DNA of 64,000 nucleotides, taken from positions 1 through 64,000 of the forward strand of contig JAJSRW010002114.1 in assembly GCA_022414725.1 (NCBI GenBank). The letters run 5' to 3'. How positions within the stretch are numbered: position 1 is the first letter of the stretch; every line of letters begins with the position of its first letter. Under the pieces are notes generated by a model. The model ran no database searches. It saw only the letters and a list, made by a program, of their open reading frames with translations, and was not told the origin of the DNA. Below, one piece after another: positions 16,660-28,140 of this stretch. The position numbers and the translations under genes were made by a program. This stretch comes from Microglena sp. YARC (taxonomy: Eukaryota > Chlorophyta > Chlorophyceae > Chlamydomonadales > Chlamydomonadaceae).

Positions 16660-19036
16660 ATGTCTAAAATGGATGTGTTAATGAGTCGCATACACAATTT
16701 CCGTGAAAATAACAAGGTGAAACATCTTGCAAAACAAAATGCACCTACTACTGAAACTACGAACATTATTGAAGAACGTGGATGGCCTCTTCTTAGTTCC
16801 GACAGATTCGACTCTATCATCCGTTCTCGCATGCACTTGAATAATCTGAACATGCATCTGGAAACTGGGAATCGGAAATTGAAACCTCACCAAGCCTTTG
16901 TGCGCACGTTCCTAGGAAAGGATACGCCATACCGAGGTCTGATCTTGTACCACGGTCTTGGTAGTGGCAAAACATGCGCCGCCATCGCAGCGGGCGCTGA
17001 AGAAGCCACTACCAAGAAGATGGTGGTCCTTCTGCCTGCATCCCTTGAGGCTAACTTCAAAGCTGAAGTGGAACCGTGTGGAGGAGAGTCCTCAACATCA
17101 GGTACATCAGGTACAACGGTCTCTCCGACACTTCCGTGGACAAGCTCCTTCGTGAGCACCCCCCCATATTCGACGATGCAGTGATCGCGATTGACGAGGC
17201 ACACAACTTCGTGCAGACTGCATCGAACGGCGGCGTAGTACAGCGTGTGTACGAGGCGATCCTTAAAGCCCGTCGATGCAGGGTAATGCTTCTTTCCGGA
17301 ACCCCGTTGGTAAACTCGGCACATGAGGTAGCTCTCCTACTGAACCTCGTTGACGGGTACAAAAGAGAGTACACCGTCCCGCTCTCACGCCCGTTAAATC
17401 AGAACCAGATATCTGCACTCTCATCGAGCCCCGTTGTGCAGTCCTTTACTCCATCCGTAGTGGGACGCCTTCTGCGCCCTGCCGTGCGCATCACTTTAGT
17501 ACCTGAGGGCTTCCGCATCCCTGATACAGACACCAAAAGAGACCTAGTCGTTCGCAGTGACGACGGCGCCGATCGTGATGCTACAGATTTGGTTGCAACA
17601 GCCCTAGAGCTTCCTCCTGATCGTGTAACGGCTGCCATGACCAGACCTGTGCAATTGAAACCGGTATCGGATGATCGCGATGAGTTCGAAGCTGTGTATC
17701 TGGTTGATGACGGACGACATGGTCAAAAAGAAGATCCTTAGGAATTTGGACATGTTAGAGAATCACTTGCGAGGTAGAGTGTCTTTTTTCGAGGGACACG
17801 ATGCATCCGTATACCCGACGTTGCATAAGTTTGCTATAGTGCGCACGCATCTCAGCTCCTACCAGTTTGCAGAGTACGGGTACCAGCGCGCAATAGAGGT
17901 GCGTCGCGAAAAAAATGCTAGGCTGAGGAAGGGTGACGAAGACAGCGGCATGGGATACCGTCCTTTCACACGCGCCGTGTGCAACTTCGCCTTCCCACAC
18001 GATATGCAACGCCCCTACCGGACAACGGTGTCCACCAACTATGAGAAAGCACTTGAGACCGCAGTGCAACGTCTGATAGAGAGTCCTGAATAGCTGCAAC
18101 CCAAGGAACGCGTGAAACCAGGCGATTCTGTTAATGGAATAATTTCTTCTGGGGGTAGGGAGTACACATTGGAGGTTTTATCTTCAAAATTCGCTCGTGT
18201 ATTAGAGTACATTCTTTCTGGTAGAGCTGAGCAGAGGAGAAAGGCGTGTCAACTCACTTGATCCTGGGTACCCGATGTTGTTGTCTACACCAACAGGGAT
18301 TGAAAAACATACAACAAAATCCAAACCCGGTGCCGATGCCAAAACAGGTGGCGGCTTCCCTGCGATTGTATACTCCCAGTTTAGGGCTGCTGAAGGCATT
18401 GCTATCTTCGGAGAGGTTTTGCGCGCGAACGGTTTCGGGGAAATTCAATGCTTTCCTCACGGATCGCAATTGCGCTTGCGACGCGTCCCCCCACCTTCGG
18501 GTACAAAAGACATTGGTCTATCGTTCATCACGTTCTCGTCGGATCAATCGTCGGACCGCATGGAGCTCTTATTGTCTCTCTTCAACAACCCTATTAGTGA
18601 GCTCCCTCTTTTAGCGCGCGAGGACTTGGGGACGATGCTCATCGGCATTGGACTTAAAAACGCGACTAACGCTAGAGGAGAAATAGCGGCGGTGCTTCTG
18701 ATTTCAAAGTCGGGTTCAGAGGGAATCTCTACGCGAAACGTGCGGGCAGTTCACGTTCTCGAGCCTTTCTGGCACGCCAACCGCATAGAGCAGGTGGTGG
18801 GGCGAGCCCGACGCGCGTACTCACACGACGACCTCCTACCAAAAGAGCGCACAGTGGACGTCTACGTGCACATGTCCACATTCAGTCGCGACCAGATGCT
18901 GGCACAGCAGGGGAATGAAGAGGGTACAGCAGACGAGTTCGTGCATGCTGTTGCTCAGCGTAAGCGCCAGCTCCTCAAAGACGTTCGGGAAGCAATGCGT
19001 CGCTCTTCCATCGACGTTCTTGAAGACGACATCTGA
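16660..19036 (+). pseudogene. SF2 helicase, D6/D11 (early transcription factor) type, broken
   Basis: Helicase motifs occur in order but in three frames: motif I LYHGLGSGKTCAAIA (about 16950), motif II AIDEAHNF (about 17190), motif III LLSGTPLVNS, motif V SGSEGISTRNVRAVHVLEPF and motif VI QVVGRARR (about 18790). The HGLGSGKT and GTPLxNS blocks are typical of the Nucleocytoviricota D6/D11 NTPases, which act in early transcription initiation or transcript release. Breaks: a frameshift at 17067-17076, another near 17715, an in-frame TAG at 18091 with coding continuing behind it, and a frameshift near 18240. Total length of about 790 residues suits the family. Confidence 0.8.
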
Positions 19037-19047
19037 ATGTCATCATC

Positions 19048-19893
19048 TCATGCAGGCGCGGGTTTATTCGGTCTCCGGATGAGGATGTACTCGTACGCGA
19101 CGTACATGAACTGTTCGTTTTCAGCGGACTCTTCCATAAGCTCTGTTAGAGCTGCATAGAAATTGTTAACTGCATAGGTCACAAAGTCCTTGGTCGTGCG
19201 GAGAAGCAAATCTCTTGTATGGAAAATTTTTTTTTTTTTTTCATGGCTTTGCGCAATTCGAACGCCTGGTGTAGCGTATTTTCCACCGCTATCAGCGACA
19301 ACGTCATTTGTGTGCTATAATCGATCTCTCCCAACTTGATGGCTTCATCTGCGATTGTTTCCAACGGTGTATGCTGCTCGCGTTTTTCCTTCAGAGCACT
19401 GGTGTATGCTTTGAGCGCGACCCTAGTTTTTTTTCCAGGTGAGACTGCTTACGGGTATCTTCTTCGGCTTGGCGACCAAGGTTCGTATTTTCATACCCGT
19501 AATTGACACAAATATATCCATCACGACATTTTTCCTTAGCTGCGAGAAATCGTCGGCGTTAGATGATGTTTCGTTCACAATCGACGTGTTAGGGGGCGCC
19601 CAAGAGGACGACGACAGACCGAACCCTTCCTTGGAATTCGGATCCACGTGTACGTGTCTCGCGAAGATGACCAGCAGGTCCACGTGCCATTCGGAAATGA
19701 TTGTTGAACCCGTCCCGTCGCCACTTAGTTTCAGAAGCCGGAACGTTTGGAAACTCTCGGCGTGATCGCGCAACAAATTGGCGCGTATCTCTCTTCTTAC
19801 AAGCCTGAGAAAGATAAACCCATCTTTAATAAAACCGCAAGTACAAAACCAGCAGCAGGTACAAAACGCAACAAGTACAAACCGCAAGTACAA
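19048..19893 (-). pseudogene. Decayed viral gene of unknown function
   Basis: Three minus-strand segments read well: one through VHVDPNSKEGFGLSSSSWAP to LVAKPKKIPVSSLTW (19890-19435), one with ADEAIKLGEIDYSTQMTLSL (about 19345-19245), and a last with YAVNNFYAALTELMEESAEN ending RRPNKPAPA (19230-19048). The frame changes at poly-T tracts at 19425-19432 and 19228-19241. No family is recognised. A plus-strand frame at 19747-19986 overlaps the start region and may be the true coding strand there. Confidence 0.4.
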
Positions 19894-20027
19894 ACCGCAA
19901 GTACTGCCGATGCCACTTCTTATGAATACTTAAACAGCGCACGTCCTTCCTACGTGCATCACATATATCCCCTCATTTACAGATAGTTCTTATGCGTCCT
20001 TCATCAAACCAACAAATGCCCTCCTCC

Positions 20028-21116
20028 TTCTAAGCGCCCTGACAAGACGGTTATTTCTAAGAATCATGTTTTGAAGACAATGGACATCGCTGGGAGACTC
20101 GAAAGGATTCTCCCATGGATACCGAGCTGGACCAATTTGCTCGTCGGCGCGATTCGCGAGATGGTCGCTGCCAAGATGATACATATGTATCACACTAAGG
20201 AGGGGCTCACGTCTGCTGACACGAGGCTTTGCTCACCAGTTAAAATGACGATCAAGAAGTGGAAGGATAGCGTCAAGGTGCACATAAAGTACCCCAAGCT
20301 TGACGTACCTGAGACAGACGAAACACCTTTGGACGATACTACCCGAACTGGTATCGAGATTGCCCTATGCCACCTCTGGACCATGGGAGCCGTCCACTCC
20401 GACATCCGCGCTATCAACATGGGCTATGCCAAAGGGAACATTATCATGTTCGACTATGACAGCATTGACTTTGTTCGCATCATCAGCTCCACAAGACCCC
20501 CCCTTTCAGCTCTGTGGGAACGAGGCACTCGTGAGAATGCACCGTCAGAGAAGGAAGGATGTGATGGTGAGCCGCGCAAACATATTGTGGCCAGTCCACT
20601 TGGCAGACAAATGCATGCTTGACAAGATCTTTGATAACGATAAAAGGGGATTCTCCGCAGAGTACATCGCCGAGACAATGGCGTCTGAGATGGAAGATGG
20701 GGAGATGTATGACGCTCCAGTGGATACATCCTCCTGGAAAACGAACAGCTGGTTGTTCGAGGGGTGCAAGGTGACGAGCAAGGACTATATATATGAGCCT
20801 TGTTGGGAGAAAGAAACCGGCGAGATCAAGAGGAACTTGCACAATATTGAGTGCATCATGAAAAACATGTTGCAGATGTGCAGTACACTAACATTCAGCG
20901 GCCCCTACGACTACAGCACTGACATCGTCATCATCCTCACATTGTCGATCGTCAACAGGAACCGGGCTGCGAAGTTCATCAAAGATATGCAGAAATCCTA
21001 GATGATGATGAGAAGGGTGGTGATGGGTTCCAAACGTTCTTGGACCAGTTCGTATCCATCGCGTCGCACTTGTTCAACGTGGGTGACCTAGCGTCTGCTA
21101 CAGATGCTGAGCGATA
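20028..21116 (+). pseudogene. Protein-kinase-like gene, frameshifted
   Basis: A catalytic-loop-like motif, GAVHSDIRAINMGYAKGNII, is followed by MFDYDS in place of the usual DFG. The HxD aspartate would be the proton acceptor in phosphotransfer. The ATP-binding lobe is short and has no clear glycine loop. The frame changes in a C7 tract at 20489-20496 and again near 20995, after which EILDDDEKGGDGFQTFLDQF runs to TAG at 21114. Giant viruses encode many divergent kinases of this sort, some virion-packaged. The start is unclear. Coding may begin near 20028 with PPPSKRPDKTVIS. Confidence 0.55.
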
Positions 21117-21235
21117 GACATAATGACAATATCCAGTTGTCTTTGAAGGAATGATAATTACACAATAACCAAGCTAAGTCTGGTTCAGTAGATTCGCAAT
21201 GGCATATGATATGAATTCTGGACTGTAAGGATGTG

Positions 21236-21338
21236 TGTACACCCAAGTCAGCGACCATTCTTAACGCCTATTTTCTAACGGCGATGTCGTACATTTATTT
21301 CCATCTGATATATGTTTCATTTTACTGACTGTAGGGAC
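21236..21338 (-). mobile_element. Solo left end of the Tc1-Fanzor family
   Basis: The complement matches 8240-8335: cagtaaaatgaaacatatat cagatggaaataaatgtacg acatcgccgttagaaaa, then the first codons of the transposase. Identity is high over about 75 bp and falls beyond. The right flank keeps gactgtag, the family tip. Confidence 0.8.
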
Positions 21339-21495
21339 ACCTTGTATTTTTGGGCTTCTGAAAAGTCGAATATACTACAAATATTTTGAGAACATGTGTA
21401 TTTTTCTTGTAATAAACATCCATTACCTGTGTGTCTGTCTCGTCAAGCTAAAGGGAGAGCTGTCCCACAATTTGTGTCTCCGACTGTATGATCGA

Positions 21496-22539
21496 TCATA
21501 TGTGTGTGTTTTGACCAAGTATCACGAGTTCCTCTACAATGGGATCCAGTACGACGTTCACGCAACGGTTTACGTTTCTTAAATTGTGGGTATTAACTCC
21601 TGAAGGGGTCGATGGGGTGTCTGACACAATGGCTGCGCCTATGTTGTGCACTAGAAATGATGTAACATTGGAAGTGTGCATAGCCCCTGCGTACAACACA
21701 ATGCGGTGGTGCAATTGCTTTGTGTCTCGAATCATGTAGTAAAGCATGCGCCCCAAGAGGTACGTGTCCATCACTAGCACGCGTACCTTGTAAAAGAAGA
21801 TGTTGTTAAAGGATGATTCTTTCTTCGCAGGAGTATTGTACGTGTACGATTTGCGGATGTCATTCATGATGTGCTCCACTGAAGTCTTTATGTGCTCTGC
21901 CAATCGCAATTGGTAGGGTGATCCCTTGAGTTTGTGGAACTGCTTGGCAACCTTGCTTCGCACCGGGTCGTCCATGAGAATCCGGTACATGAGTTTGTAA
22001 GCATCTGCCACCGTAGGTGCGGAGCGAAGGAAGTCCGTTGTTGTCGAAGGCATCCCCGTGGATCCCGTGTTGGTACGCACATCCACGAAGTGGAAGCGGC
22101 CTAGGCGCGTGGAGGAACGACCGTGCGCGTACAAGCGGTTGCTGAAGTGCTTATACATCCAACCGAGAATACCTGCGCGTTCACCGAAATCCTTTATGTG
22201 AGGGTCTGAGCTGTCTCCTTTAGTCTGATTCTTCTTCTTCTTCATAATATCTCCAAACGGCACCTCCATGAACACGTCAGTCTCGAGGGAGATCGCGCGC
22301 AACGCGGGCTCCGATGTCACGTTGTGAAGGAACCTTCCGATGTCCACACACCCCTTTTTCGGAACGCACTTGGAGGGAGGGCACATGTTGTCGAATGAGA
22401 AGTGGATGTCCCCCATGAGGTACATAATACATAAACGCGGACGCGCCCCTGGCGAGACAGGTATCTGGACGTGAAGAACAGTCACGCTTGCCGGACCACT
22501 CATCTTGTGAATTCGAGAGCCCGATTCGATTATAGACAT
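21496..22539 (-). CDS. Conserved-looking viral protein, MGDIHFSFD / YAGAMHTSN
   Basis: 347 residues, intact. Notable blocks: MGDIHFSFDNMCPPSKCVPK with two or three Cys (residues about 42-68), FMEVPF, KKKKNQ, and near the C-terminus VLYAGAMHTSNVTSFLVHN. The pairing of an early GD-x-H and a late GA-x-H suggests a metal- or substrate-binding enzyme, loosely like TraB/EreA-type proteins of giant viruses. That is inference from motif shape. Divergent from the small membrane-protein gene at 22616. Confidence 0.65.
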   Translation of the reverse strand: MSIIESGSRIHKMSGPASVTVLHVQIPVSPGARPRLCIMYLMGDIHFSFDNMCPPSKCVPKKGCVDIGRFLHNVTSEPALRAISLETDVFMEVPFGDIMKKKKNQTKGDSSDPHIKDFGERAGILGWMYKHFSNRLYAHGRSSTRLGRFHFVDVRTNTGSTGMPSTTTDFLRSAPTVADAYKLMYRILMDDPVRSKVAKQFHKLKGSPYQLRLAEHIKTSVEHIMNDIRKSYTYNTPAKKESSFNNIFFYKVRVLVMDTYLLGRMLYYMIRDTKQLHHRIVLYAGAMHTSNVTSFLVHNIGAAIVSDTPSTPSGVNTHNLRNVNRCVNVVLDPIVEELVILGQNTHI

Positions 22540-22615
22540 TGAGTGTTTGGTGAACAGTTACATTTTTTTAATGTAGATAACAAAGGATATCATTGTACAG
22601 AACAACTCGTAAATA

Positions 22616-22930
22616 ATGAAAGGAGGAAAGAAAACATTCATCGGTTCGGCTATATTTTTATCATTGCTAGCTGTGTTCATGATCATCATGGCGTTTACTG
22701 TGCGGCACACGGATTTCGTGAATAATCACCCATTCAAGTTCTTAGTTGAAACGATGACCCTGTCCATATTCACATCCGCCCCTGTGTTCATCATTATTTG
22801 GAGCAGAAAGATACGCAACAAAGCCGTCGTCAAGGACTTTTTGCTCTTGTTCATTCAGACCTTCATCTTCTGGCTGCTGAGCGAATTCAGTGGCCTGACA
22901 GACTACGTTTTCAGAAAGCACGCAAGGTGA
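22616..22930 (+). CDS. Three-TM viral membrane protein
   Basis: 104 residues. Hydrophobic segments at about 10-28 (AIFLSLLAVFMIIMAF), 47-62 (TMTLSIFTSAPVFIIIW) and 72-92 (FLLLFIQTFIFWLLSEFSGL). The basic N-terminus MKGGKK suggests it stays on the cytosolic side. The C-terminal SEFSGLTDYVF resembles conserved small membrane proteins of giant virus virions, a similarity I cannot confirm. Intact and 33 bp upstream of helicase 2 on the same strand. Confidence 0.65.
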   Translation: MKGGKKTFIGSAIFLSLLAVFMIIMAFTVRHTDFVNNHPFKFLVETMTLSIFTSAPVFIIIWSRKIRNKAVVKDFLLLFIQTFIFWLLSEFSGLTDYVFRKHAR

Positions 22931-22963
22931 TTTTTTTTTCTTTTTCCAAAAATGTAGAGAGTG

Positions 22964-25900
22964 ATGAAAAATAACAAAAGCAAAAGCAAAGAAGTAGTGT
23001 TCGTACCCCTGCCCTCGGTGGTGATCAGTTCTTCTTCTCAGGGGAAACATACTCACCCCGACTATTCATTCAGGGACGCCCTGTCACGGAAGAGGGAGTT
23101 TTTTTGTGGTGATGTTGGTTTTCCAGACGTAGTGTCGACCGGGACGCAGACGAAGCCGAAGTCGAAGTCGAAGTCGAAGCCGGGGTCTGAAGATTACTTC
23201 CAGGAGCAATGGAATGCGGAATGCACCAAGGAGACGTTCTCTTTGGCCCCACACCAGAGATTCCTTTGTAATTTCATGGCACCAGGAACCCCCTACAACG
23301 GCTTGCTCCTGTTCCACGGGACCGGAGGCATGAAGACATGCACGGCGGTTTCCATATGTGAAGGGTTCGACGATCGACAAGTGTTCTTGATAGCTCGTCC
23401 AACGCTACACGATAACTTCTTGCGAACAGTGTACGATAGCGCTGCATCAGCATCTCGTAAACACCAATGCGGGGGATCAAGATATCACCAATCGAATAAT
23501 AGAGGTGACATTCTAGTGCGTGAAAAGTACACGTGTTTCGGCATAATTTCATTCGCAAATTTAGTATCCGCTGCGACCGATCGCGATCTAGATAATCAGT
23601 TCTCTGGGAGCATCATCGTTGTTGATGAGGCGCACCATCTTCGGAATTCACAAATGGAATCGGCGTTCGGCTCATTGCAACGCGTGCTCCGAGTAGCATC
23701 CAACATAAAGTTGCTTCTCCTCACGGCCACACCCATGTTCAATTCGAACACCGACGTTCTCCCCCTTCTTAACCTCCTCCACACAAATGATCGAGCAACT
23801 ATAAATGACATGTCCGACCTAGCATCCGCCGCAAGGGGGTACGTCTCGTACTTCCCCGGACGGTCCCCGTTCAGCTTCCCGAAGATCCTCACGCCCTCAG
23901 TGGCGACGCACATTCCCTCACCGTTCGGGATCATCTCAGCTCGTTCAAAAAAGCATGCGCAAACCAAACCGCGATATCGTGACGTTGGACGCGCATGGCA
24001 CCCGCATCCCTAAATCTGACCGATTGGAGACGCTCATGTATCGTCTTAAAGCAACAGGGGTCACACGGAAGCGTCGCAGAGGTAGACGAAATTTGCACGA
24101 GCGAGATGAGCGGCCTGCAGTTGGAGACGTACGAGGCACACCGCCGGGATTTTAAGGCGGATGAGTCGGATGATGAGGTGGATGATGAGGTGGATGATGT
24201 GGATCATGGTGACATGCGTGTCCGTCAAATGTGCAATGTGATTTTCCCTGCTCCTCTTAACGGCGGCGGAGACTCCTCGTCATCTGGCAAGTCGGGTTTC
24301 CGTCGTTGCATGGAGTTCGATTCGCAACGTGGCGCGTGGAAGTACCGTCCGGGGGTACCGGCATTCCTCTCCCCTGAGTTGGCGCCCGGCTACGCATGCA
24401 AAATCAACAATGTCGCCGACTGCATAGCGGCAACGGGACGATCGGCGATCTCGATGGTGTACTCCCGCTGGATTTGGAGCGGGGTGCTTCCTGTGGCAGT
24501 CGCACTTGAGCACAGAGGGTACCGCTCGTTTTCGGACACGGGCCACCGGGGTGGAATCGGGACCTACGCGATCATATCGGGGCTGCGCGAGCACGGGTTC
24601 CAGAGTCTGGAGCGTATCTTGGAGGTCGCTCGATCGCCTGAGAACAAACATGGAGAGCTGATAAGCGTTTTATTGATCACTGACCGCGGCACGGAAGGCT
24701 TGGATTTCCGCTTCGTTCGAGAGCTGCACATTCTAGAACCTTGGTTTCACATGAAGAAGATCGAGCAAATCGTGGGTCGCGCGGTACGTCACTGCTCACA
24801 CGCCCTTCTCCAGTCACCAGAACGCAACGTGACCGTGTACATGCACGCATCTGTCTACCCCCGTGGTGGTGGTGAGATGGAGACCGCGGATCTTCAGGCG
24901 TACCGCATCGCCCTCAAAAAAGAAATCGACATCTCGAAGGCGGAGAGCGCTCTGATATCCGCGGCAATCGACTTTAGGCATGACAACAACGATCCTCGAG
25001 GAGAACGGGAGAAGCGCACCTTTGTCGTCGACATGGTGAGCGCTAGCGGGCGCACCGTGAAAACAACCTTCCTATCAAGGAAAGAAGAGGACGACACATG
25101 CGATACCCTTGCGGCTGACGATTCGACGTTCGACGCTGTGAGACATGTAGACCTCTCACGAGTGGCGGATGTCATTTTGGCCACGTTGCGATCTGCTGAC
25201 GCGACACACGGTTGCACCATCGAGGACTTTGCTACCGCACTCACTAAGAAGGATCAGATGCAGCCGTGGGTGGCCCAATGCATTCTCGAGGCGGTGGATC
25301 GCCTTCTTTCACATAGGGTATTTCGTCGTACCGACAAGTACTTCCTAGGAAACGAGGCGCATAACGATGACGACGACTCAAACACGAACAAATGGATGCC
25401 TCTTAATATTTTAGAACACGCAACCAAGGCGGAGGGGGCTATGGACATGGTAGCAAGACGGGTCGTTGCTTTAGAGAGCGCGTTGCCGTCGAAGGTCGCG
25501 GATCGATTCCGGTCGGAGCTATTGGACTATGTTGTGGATCGACTTCCTAGAACGCAACTGGAGGAACTTGCGGTTGTGGTGGCATCATCATCATCATCAT
25601 CATCATACCAAGAGTCATAAAAATACAACAAAACATAATGGACTCGCGCAACATGTTAGGGATAGTTTGAGACGCGCTGGTGTGCTTGAGAATTATATAG
25701 ACAAGAAGAGCCTTACGATCGTGTTCCGAAACCCTTACGACATTGTGTCCCCAACCAAGGTGCGCCGACCCATGTGTTTCGTCCCCTCTGATGAAAAGAA
25801 CACTGAGGCCCCGATATTCCGTCCTTGTATTGTCGGAGAGATCGTGTCCCCTACGACTCCAGAATCGTCAACTGTATCTGTGATGGACGATCCGTATGTC

Positions 25901-26212
25901 AAGTTGGGGTTCATGGACAGGGTCGCTAGCAAGGATGCGTTCACGTTCAAGTTGGCAACGACATCTAACGTGCGTGGGAGCGTCTGTGGGAGCACGTCGT
26001 CCTTGAGAACCGGCGCATTGTGGCCCGCAGTATTGCGTATCGTCTCGAGCGACGCGACACTCCGTGTGCTCCTCGAGAAGGAGGAGGGTGCCTTGACCCG
26101 GAAGAAAGCGAATATGTGCCTGCTCATTGAACTTGCGATGCGAAAATTCGGGGGGTTCATGCGCCCTGTCCAGGCGCACATGAGCAGCAACCTGCTTACC
26201 CCCCCAAATTAA
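22964..26212 (+). pseudogene. Second D6/D11-type SF2 helicase, frameshifted
   Basis: The start is the ATG at 22964. Motif I reads LLFHGTGGMKTCTAV: the Gly before the catalytic Lys is Met, unlike the usual G-K-T/S. Motif II is VVDEAHHLRN, motif III LLTATPMFN, and motifs V-VI TDRGTEGLDFRFVRELHILE ... QIVGRAVRHCSH. Frames change in an A6 run at 23946-23952, near the G4 at 24054 and again after a CAT/TCA microsatellite at about 25600. A C-terminal region of about 190 residues (HVRDSLRRAGVLENYIDKKS onward) then continues to 26212. Together with helicase 1 the virus would have had a D6/D11 pair. Length about 1080 residues. Confidence 0.75.
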
Positions 26213-26274
26213 CACTTCAATGAAACGTATTGTGTACGGCCACATCGGATTGTGTGCCTAATGCAGTGATGAAG

Positions 26275-26298
26275 TCCTGAGCCTGAGCCTGAGCCTGA

Positions 26299-26395
<97 letters not shown>

Positions 26396-26430
26396 TGAGC
26401 CTGAGCCTGAGCCTGAGCCTGAGCTGTGAG
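26275..26430. repeat. Hexanucleotide repeat (gagcct)n
   Basis: About 25 units, with interruptions such as gatgag and ccttgag. In the minus strand it translates as alternating Ser-Gly, Arg-Leu or Ala-Gln. It abuts helicase 3 exactly where motif VI should follow and has replaced or displaced its C-terminus. Confidence 0.95.
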
Positions 26431-26435
26431 CCTGC

Positions 26436-27622
26436 CTGAGCCGGGCAACGTCGTGACCTCGACCGCATCCGTCCGCTGAGTTGAGCAAGAGTACGCGAAC
26501 TGCGGGGTCGTTCCTGTACGCGTAGACGGCCTGTTCGTTTTTTAGGACGGTGCCCCCTTGCAGGGTCACATATCCGATCTCTGCTCGGTCCAGCCTAGGC
26601 TCGACGACTTTGTAGAAGATTGCATCGGCGTCGCTGAATATGATGCACTTCTTGACGGCATCCCCGTCCCAATCACCGTCTTTCTCAGAGCGCCTGAAGA
26701 ACGCGTCGAAGGCGTCTAGTTTGCCGCTGTCCCCGGAGGGGCCGGGAGGCGCTGAGAGTCGTTTGCGAAGAACTTTCGCCCTCATTCGTAGCGACTTGTA
26801 TGTGTGGCGGCGCACGCCTGGGATGCATGCGAGGCGATCTAGATTTGTGAGGTACAAGATGGCGAGCTCCCTGACAGAGGCTGCCCTGTCGGATTTGTAC
26901 AAGCCGAGGACTCGGGCCTTGGCTCCGTCGAGGTCAAGGGCGTTCATCAATGTTATTGTGTGCGCGTCGTGCAGGCCGAGGAAGAGGCTTATGTCTCCGT
27001 CCGGGACGCGGATCAATGTCGTCTCGGGTGGTACATCGAGACCCTGGCACTTGGTCATGAAGGAGTGCTCGCAGCGACACACCAGACCGCCGATATCGAC
27101 TCCAGAGATGCTGAAGTTGAGATGTAGGAGTTGGGACGGCTTGAAAGAAGCAGACAAAAACCACATTCGGCGACATGGGGGGATGTGGCGGAAGCAGTAG
27201 ATAGCTGTGTCGACCTCGTCCACGATGACACGGTCCAGAGGTGTGTGATTGGCCAGCGCACTTGATATCGAGTCGACGAACGTGGTCGTGGTGATGATCA
27301 ACCGGTTCTTCTTGAAGACTTTTTCTGCATCCGTGTACAGCATGATCGTCTGGCTGTACTCCACGATCGTCGTCCGTGGAAATGACTGTGGCAAGTAGCG
27401 TTCAGCGGCCTCAACCCATTGGTGGTCAAATTTGGTGGAACGACCACCAAGTTGACAGAGTCGGGTTCGAGGCCAAGAGCATGACGAATGTCTTGCCACA
27501 TCCTGGAGGGTCGTTCATGATCCCCACCGCATTTCTACGGACTTGTCATTCTTTTCGCGTTGCGTAATTATCCGAAGCTTGCGACCGTAAGCCTCGAGCA
27601 ACGACAACGCCTTAACATTTCA
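26436..27622 (-). pseudogene. Third SF2 helicase, N-terminal frameshifts and lost C-terminus
   Basis: Motif I GIMNDPPGCGKTF lies at about 27525-27490 in a different frame from the body. The body (27440 downward) has motif II VIVDEVDTA, motif III WFLSASF and motif [22 protein letters not shown]-x-x-PPG-x-GKT also occurs in the intact helicase at 31995, so the two may be related. Coding then runs straight into the hexanucleotide repeat and motif VI is not found. At least two frame changes lie between 27600 and 27440. Likely role as family: ATP-driven remodelling of DNA or RNA. Confidence 0.65.
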
Positions 27623-27747
27623 CTTTGATGCTTCCACAGAGCCACTCGACCGCACTTGGGTGGGTCGTCTGTCGGCGAGGCGTCTGTCAGCACCTCGCAA
27701 CTAGGTTGGGGTGGGCGCCGGAACAATGAATCGAACATACCTTGCAG

Positions 27748-27808
27748 TTGTTTTCAAATAAAGTGGGACACACACCTTATAATCAAAATTATTTGAGAAC
27801 AACAGGCT
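27748..27808. mobile_element. 61-bp palindromic repeat unit
   Basis: Starts gttgttttcaaataaagtgg gacac and ends caaaattatttgagaacaac, so the outer 14 bp are inverted repeats. Fragments recur at 2228, 29367-29440 (aaataaagtgggacacacct), 31912-31945 and 35460-35485. Probably a tiny non-autonomous DNA transposon separate from the Fanzor family. Confidence 0.55.
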
Positions 27809-27814
27809 CGTTTT

Positions 27815-28105
27815 TCATACATTTGTGTCATTCATTTTTTGGTACAATAACGGAGAGCGAAGTTGTAGAGCGGTCGTAAGTGTTCTGGAAGTGTCCTTAT
27901 TATTATCTTTGTCGCTTTTCAGCTTGTCCCAGGAAAGGAAAATCACGTAGAACAGAATGATGTACATCAAGACCGAGCCGATAGCCGAGATCAAGCCTGA
28001 GAAGAAATTCTTTCCCACAAAACTCATTACAGGGTTTCTGTGTTTCCACACGCTCCAAGAGTCCCAGTGGGGGAACAAAGGCGTTTCCTGAGAACTTTTC
28101 TTCAT
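27815..28105 (-). CDS. Single-TM viral protein
   Basis: 96 residues. One strong membrane segment at about 33-57 (SGLISAIGSVLMYIILFYVI) lies between an N-terminal Trp/His-containing head and a Lys/Asp/Asn-rich tail. Intact. It lies just downstream of the 28141 gene on the same strand, as part of a minus-strand cluster (27815, 28141, 28851). No family is recognised. Confidence 0.6.
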   Translation of the reverse strand: MKKSSQETPLFPHWDSWSVWKHRNPVMSFVGKNFFSGLISAIGSVLMYIILFYVIFLSWDKLKSDKDNNKDTSRTLTTALQLRSPLLYQKMNDTNV

Positions 28106-28140
28106 TTCGTAAAAGCGTGTTTAAAATGCATATCCCATTT

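Noticed and set aside
19747..19986. Lys/Thr-rich plus-strand frame as a certain gene
   Set aside because: It overlaps a better minus-strand frame and has no motif, so it is mentioned only as an alternative.
22961..25620. Two separate adjacent helicase genes
   Set aside because: Motifs I-III are in the first frame and V-VI in the other, in the normal order and spacing of one protein, with a third frame bridging them.
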